Shown here piece after piece: positions 61,653-64,000 of a stretch of DNA of 64,000 nucleotides. This DNA comes from Petrimonas sp. IBARAKI (lineage in GTDB: Bacteria; Bacteroidota; Bacteroidia; Bacteroidales; Dysgonomonadaceae), in contig AP018040.2 in assembly GCA_002356435.2 (NCBI GenBank), positions 3,472,001 to 3,536,000 of the forward strand. The letters are read 5' to 3'. The stretch's first letter is position 1, and each line of letters begins with the position of its first letter. A program made the position numbers and the translations under genes. The notes beneath the pieces are model-generated. The model was not told the origin of the DNA, made no database searches, and saw nothing but the letters and a program-made list of their open reading frames with translations.

Positions 61653-62057
61653 GTAAGTATTAGCTACTTTTAACAGTCACTTTTTATCATCAACCCCAAT
61701 TGTCTGAAGAACAAAGCTTGGTAAAACTCAACTACCACTACAGATCTAGCTGCAGTGCAAAATATTGTTCCATATGCATAGAACCGATACCGGATGGCTC
61801 CAAAACTTGGTTCTATTTACTTATAATCGAGTTGAACCTAACCGCTACCTCGGCTGGCCTTCGATCACAAAAACCGATAAGGGAAAATCAAGGAGAACCT
61901 ACCTCTGTCTTCACAGCACACTGGAGATTAAAACAATGTGATTCATAAAACAATAGGTTTTCCAGCTCACGCGGCGCGAATTGTGTGCCTGATTTGAGAA
62001 AAATAGATAACTTTGTCGTTCATTAACAGCTAAAAATCGGATACGGACGCATCTCCT
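61653..62057 (+). other. Intergenic region before the second ECF sigma gene
   Basis: This 405-base gap contains an 82-codon open frame (61700-61948) that lacks recognisable features, is cysteine-rich only at its start and shows no promoter; I do not call it. The only clear signal is TAACTTTG at 62008-62015. Confidence 0.5.
61984..62015 (+). promoter_or_regulatory. Promoter of the second FecI gene
   Basis: -33 TGTG (61984-61987), 20-base spacer, -7 TAACTTTG (62008-62015); the ATG at 62058 follows 42 bases later. Confidence 0.55.
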
Positions 62058-62594
62058 ATGAACACCAAACCAGACAAAGCCAAGTTTGAAGAATTGTTTC
62101 TGCAATTTTTCCCCAAGGTTAAGTTATTTGCCGCTATCCTCCTGAAATCGGAACAGGAAGCAGAGGATGTGGCACAGGATATTTTTGTCCGGTTGTGGGA
62201 GACCCCCGATCTTTGGGAAGGAAACCTGGAGAAGAACTACCTGTACACCATGGTCAAGAACAACATCTTCAACCGGATCAAACGAAAGAACCTGGAAACG
62301 AAATACATCCACATGCAACTGGACCTGCAGGGCGTGATGGAGCCGGAAGAGTTTGAAGACCCGCTCAACGGGATTTACCGGGAAGAGCTTCAACTGTTGC
62401 TGAAACTGGCATTGGGACAGATGCCCGACAAACGGAGAGAGGTGTTCGAATTGAGCAGGTTTCAACAACTAAGTAACCTCGAAATCGCAGAAAAAATGAA
62501 CCTTTCGGTACGTACCGTCGAACAACACATCTATCTCGCCTTAAAAGATTTAAAAAAATTGCTCCTGATCGCAATTTTTTTACTGAAATTTTAA
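62058..62594 (+). CDS. ECF RNA polymerase sigma factor (second)
   Basis: A 178-residue sigma-70 factor with regions 2 (EQEAEDVAQDIFVRLWET) and 4 (PDKRREVFELSRFQQLSNLEIAE, recognition helix SVRTVEQHIYLAL). The C-terminus KKLLLIAIFLLKF is strongly hydrophobic. It is followed by fecR and a SusC-type receptor, so it probably controls that locus in response to a receptor signal. Confidence 0.93.
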   Translation: MNTKPDKAKFEELFLQFFPKVKLFAAILLKSEQEAEDVAQDIFVRLWETPDLWEGNLEKNYLYTMVKNNIFNRIKRKNLETKYIHMQLDLQGVMEPEEFEDPLNGIYREELQLLLKLALGQMPDKRREVFELSRFQQLSNLEIAEKMNLSVRTVEQHIYLALKDLKKLLLIAIFLLKF

Positions 62595-62679
62595 GTAGTA
62601 CTCCTTTTTCAGTTGTTTATTCTATAAAAGCACCGTAGTGGCTTACACGGAAGCATGCTATTTTAGAGAAACATTTGAG

Positions 62680-63669
62680 ATGGAAAACTACTTTCACAAG
62701 ATTATTGATTTATTTGCAAAAGACAACGTCCCGCCACCGGTTCGGGATGATTTTTACTGTTGGCTTACGACTGAAAAGCATGCCGGAGAAAAGGACGAAG
62801 CACTGCGGCAACTGTGGAATAACCTGACGGAAGATAATTCCACATATGCCACGCCCGACACATTCCGTTCCCTGAAGGAGGTGCTTGGGAAAATCAGGAA
62901 AAGGCAGGGCGACACCCGAACCAGATTCATCCGCTTCTGGCAGGTAACGGCAGCTACGCTGTTCGTTGCACTGGTTACCACATTCTATTTCACCGCCCGT
63001 GAAACACCGCTGAAAGACGATCTGATTGAACAGTACGTACCGATTGGTAGTATGACCCGCGTGATTCTGCCCGATGGTACCGAAGTTGTCATGAACGCCA
63101 CTACCTCATTGCTGTACCCGGAGCAATTCACCGGGGAAGCCAGAAGTGTATACCTGATCGGGGAGGCGAATTTCAAGGTGGCACGCGACGAAAAGATGCC
63201 TTTCGTCGTTAAATCAAACGATTACCAGGTGACCGCACTGGGTACGGAGTTCAACATGAGGGTCTACCCCGGTGATTCAATCCTCTCAACAACCCTGCTT
63301 TCGGGCAGTGTGGAAGTCCGGTACAACAACATCCAGTCGGCACGGATACTGCGGCCGAAAGAGCAATTCTCCTATAACAGGAATACAAAGAAAGAATCGA
63401 TCAGCCGTCCCGACCTCTCCGATGTGACAGCCTGGCAAAGGGGAGAGCTCATATTCAAATCGGCCACGCTGGAAGAGATCATCGCCGATCTCGAAAGAAA
63501 ATACTCTTGCACATTCGTATATACAGCAAACACATTGAAGGAGGACAAATATACCTTCCGCTTCAAAAGCAATACCCCATTGCAGGTAGTCATGGAGATC
63601 ATCGCCGAAGTATCGGGTCACATCCGGTTCAGGATACAAGGAGACAAATGTTACATATCACCCGTATAA
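62680..63669 (+). CDS. FecR-family anti-sigma factor (second)
   Basis: A 329-residue single-pass membrane protein: a cytoplasmic N-terminus (about 85 residues), a membrane helix (VTAATLFVALVTTFYF), the FecR domain (EANFKVARDEKMPFVVKS) and a DUF4974 C-terminal domain (TLEEIIADLERKYSCTFVY, split at the domain boundary). The ATG at 62680 is preferred over a GTG at 62638. A hairpin separates it from the SusC-type gene. Confidence 0.93.
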   Translation: MENYFHKIIDLFAKDNVPPPVRDDFYCWLTTEKHAGEKDEALRQLWNNLTEDNSTYATPDTFRSLKEVLGKIRKRQGDTRTRFIRFWQVTAATLFVALVTTFYFTARETPLKDDLIEQYVPIGSMTRVILPDGTEVVMNATTSLLYPEQFTGEARSVYLIGEANFKVARDEKMPFVVKSNDYQVTALGTEFNMRVYPGDSILSTTLLSGSVEVRYNNIQSARILRPKEQFSYNRNTKKESISRPDLSDVTAWQRGELIFKSATLEEIIADLERKYSCTFVYTANTLKEDKYTFRFKSNTPLQVVMEIIAEVSGHIRFRIQGDKCYISPV

Positions 63670-63728
63670 ACAATCAATTAATAATCATTTTAAATATAAT
63701 ACAATATGGATACATCGTGACAAAAAAA

Positions 63729-63756
63729 CCGGAACAAAGAGGCTCCTTTGTTCCGG
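63729..63756. other. Hairpin between fecR and the SusC-type gene
   Basis: CCGGAACAAAG (63729-63739) pairs perfectly over 11 bases with CTTTGTTCCGG (63746-63756), loop AGGCTC. On the plus strand it is followed by AAACTC, not a T run, but seven A precede it, giving a U tract only on the minus strand. It may therefore stabilise the SusC message or act as an incomplete attenuator. Confidence 0.75.
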
Positions 63757-63819
63757 AAACTCAGCGTTAGAATCTATTCTCCCAAACAATAAGTCAAACT
63801 TCTAATCTAACACTAAGAA

Positions 63820-64000
63820 ATGAAATTTAAAGGTATCAATTTTATCAATATGAAAAAGGCAAAAACAAGAATTTTTATCTTTTTCATGTGTCTGATCGCT
63901 TCACCGGCATCTTTGCTTGCCCAGGAAAAGGAAACCATAACCATTCAACAAAATGATATTTCGGTTATAGAAGCGTTGCAGGAGATTGAGCGGCAATCTA
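63820..64000 (+). CDS. SusC-type TonB-dependent receptor, N-terminal part (partial)
   Basis: The first 60 codons of an outer-membrane receptor that runs off the window: a signal peptide (through SLLAQ) and the start of an STN domain (ITIQQNDISVIEALQEIERQS). The following FecI/FecR arrangement implies a sensing SusC-type receptor, likely for a polysaccharide or peptide. An internal ATG at 63850 is an alternative start. Confidence 0.85.
   Translation, partial: MKFKGINFINMKKAKTRIFIFFMCLIASPASLLAQEKETITIQQNDISVIEALQEIERQS

Noticed and set aside
61700-61948. An 82-codon plus-strand gene
   Set aside because: No promoter, signal or family feature, no conserved-looking segment, and its only neighbour begins much later; kept as an unexplained gap.
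62638-62679. Longer FecR start at a GTG
   Set aside because: The ATG at 62680 fits the family N-terminus (MENYFHKIIDLF), and the extension has no conserved-looking sequence.

Overview
This window is chromosomal DNA from a member of the Bacteroidetes, almost certainly order Bacteroidales. The evidence is: many start sites preceded by a TAnnTTTG -7 box, which is the Bacteroidetes sigma-ABfr promoter signature; a serine palmitoyltransferase for sphingolipids; FecI/FecR pairs feeding TonB-dependent receptors; a PorV-type outer-membrane protein of type IX secretion; the trpBEGDCFA gene order; and families largely confined to this phylum (DUF4249, DUF6242, DUF6089, DUF2851). The family is less certain; a Dysgonomonadaceae-like organism (Proteiniphilum or Petrimonas type) would fit. 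No rRNA, CRISPR array, insertion sequence, phage gene or plasmid function was seen.

Layout. 1-2.9 kb: a LacI-type regulator, an unrecognised polytopic membrane protein and the start of a DapA/NanA-family aldolase, all on the minus strand, which look like a small sugar-acid catabolic operon. 3.2-11.2 kb: tRNA-Ser(GCT), mltG, an aldo/keto reductase coupled to ribF, serine palmitoyltransferase, ferritin, a small membrane protein, a TraB/GumN lipoprotein and rlmD. 11.2-15.2 kb: a GH2 beta-galactosidase-like enzyme and fumC. 15.6-23.1 kb: an outer-membrane protein and then the complete tryptophan operon, with a promoter, a 19-codon leader peptide containing tandem Trp codons, an attenuator hairpin, and a set of mutually complementary repeats between trpB and trpE. 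23.2-30.0 kb: an EamA transporter facing a FecI-OMP-FecR-TonB receptor-DUF4249 operon. 30.2-34.5 kb: an SRPBCC protein, pyrE, comF, recX, prmC and ribD. 34.6-44.6 kb: envelope biogenesis (DUF6242, DUF6089, uppS, bamA with a Gly/Tyr-rich insert, two Skp/OmpH chaperones), a coiled-coil protein, then adk-obgE-pgeF. 44.7-49.3 kb: DUF2795, a cobalamin adenosyltransferase, a methyltransferase-like protein, ispF, porV, a FAH-family hydrolase and rex. 49.4-56.3 kb: a serine-type sulfatase, a UDG-family glycosylase, a secreted ABM-fold protein, DUF3108, an Ig-like lipoprotein and DUF2851. 56.4-64.0 kb: a CyuA-type desulfidase, a MATE transporter, gpmA, a TlpA-like protein without its cysteines, a DUF1080 lipoprotein, and the start of a second FecI-FecR-SusC-type locus that runs off the end.

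Most of the window is housekeeping and envelope genes. The most unusual structure is in the trp operon: three AGATTGA copies at the end of trpB face five TCAATCT copies just before trpE on a ten-base period, so the message could form several alternative, register-shifting stems next to the trpE start codon. This sits downstream of a recognisable ribosome-mediated attenuator. Reading the promoter boxes against the start codons also resets several gene starts (lacI, pyrE, rex, the sulfatase, the DUF6242, Ig-like and DUF1080 lipoproteins).
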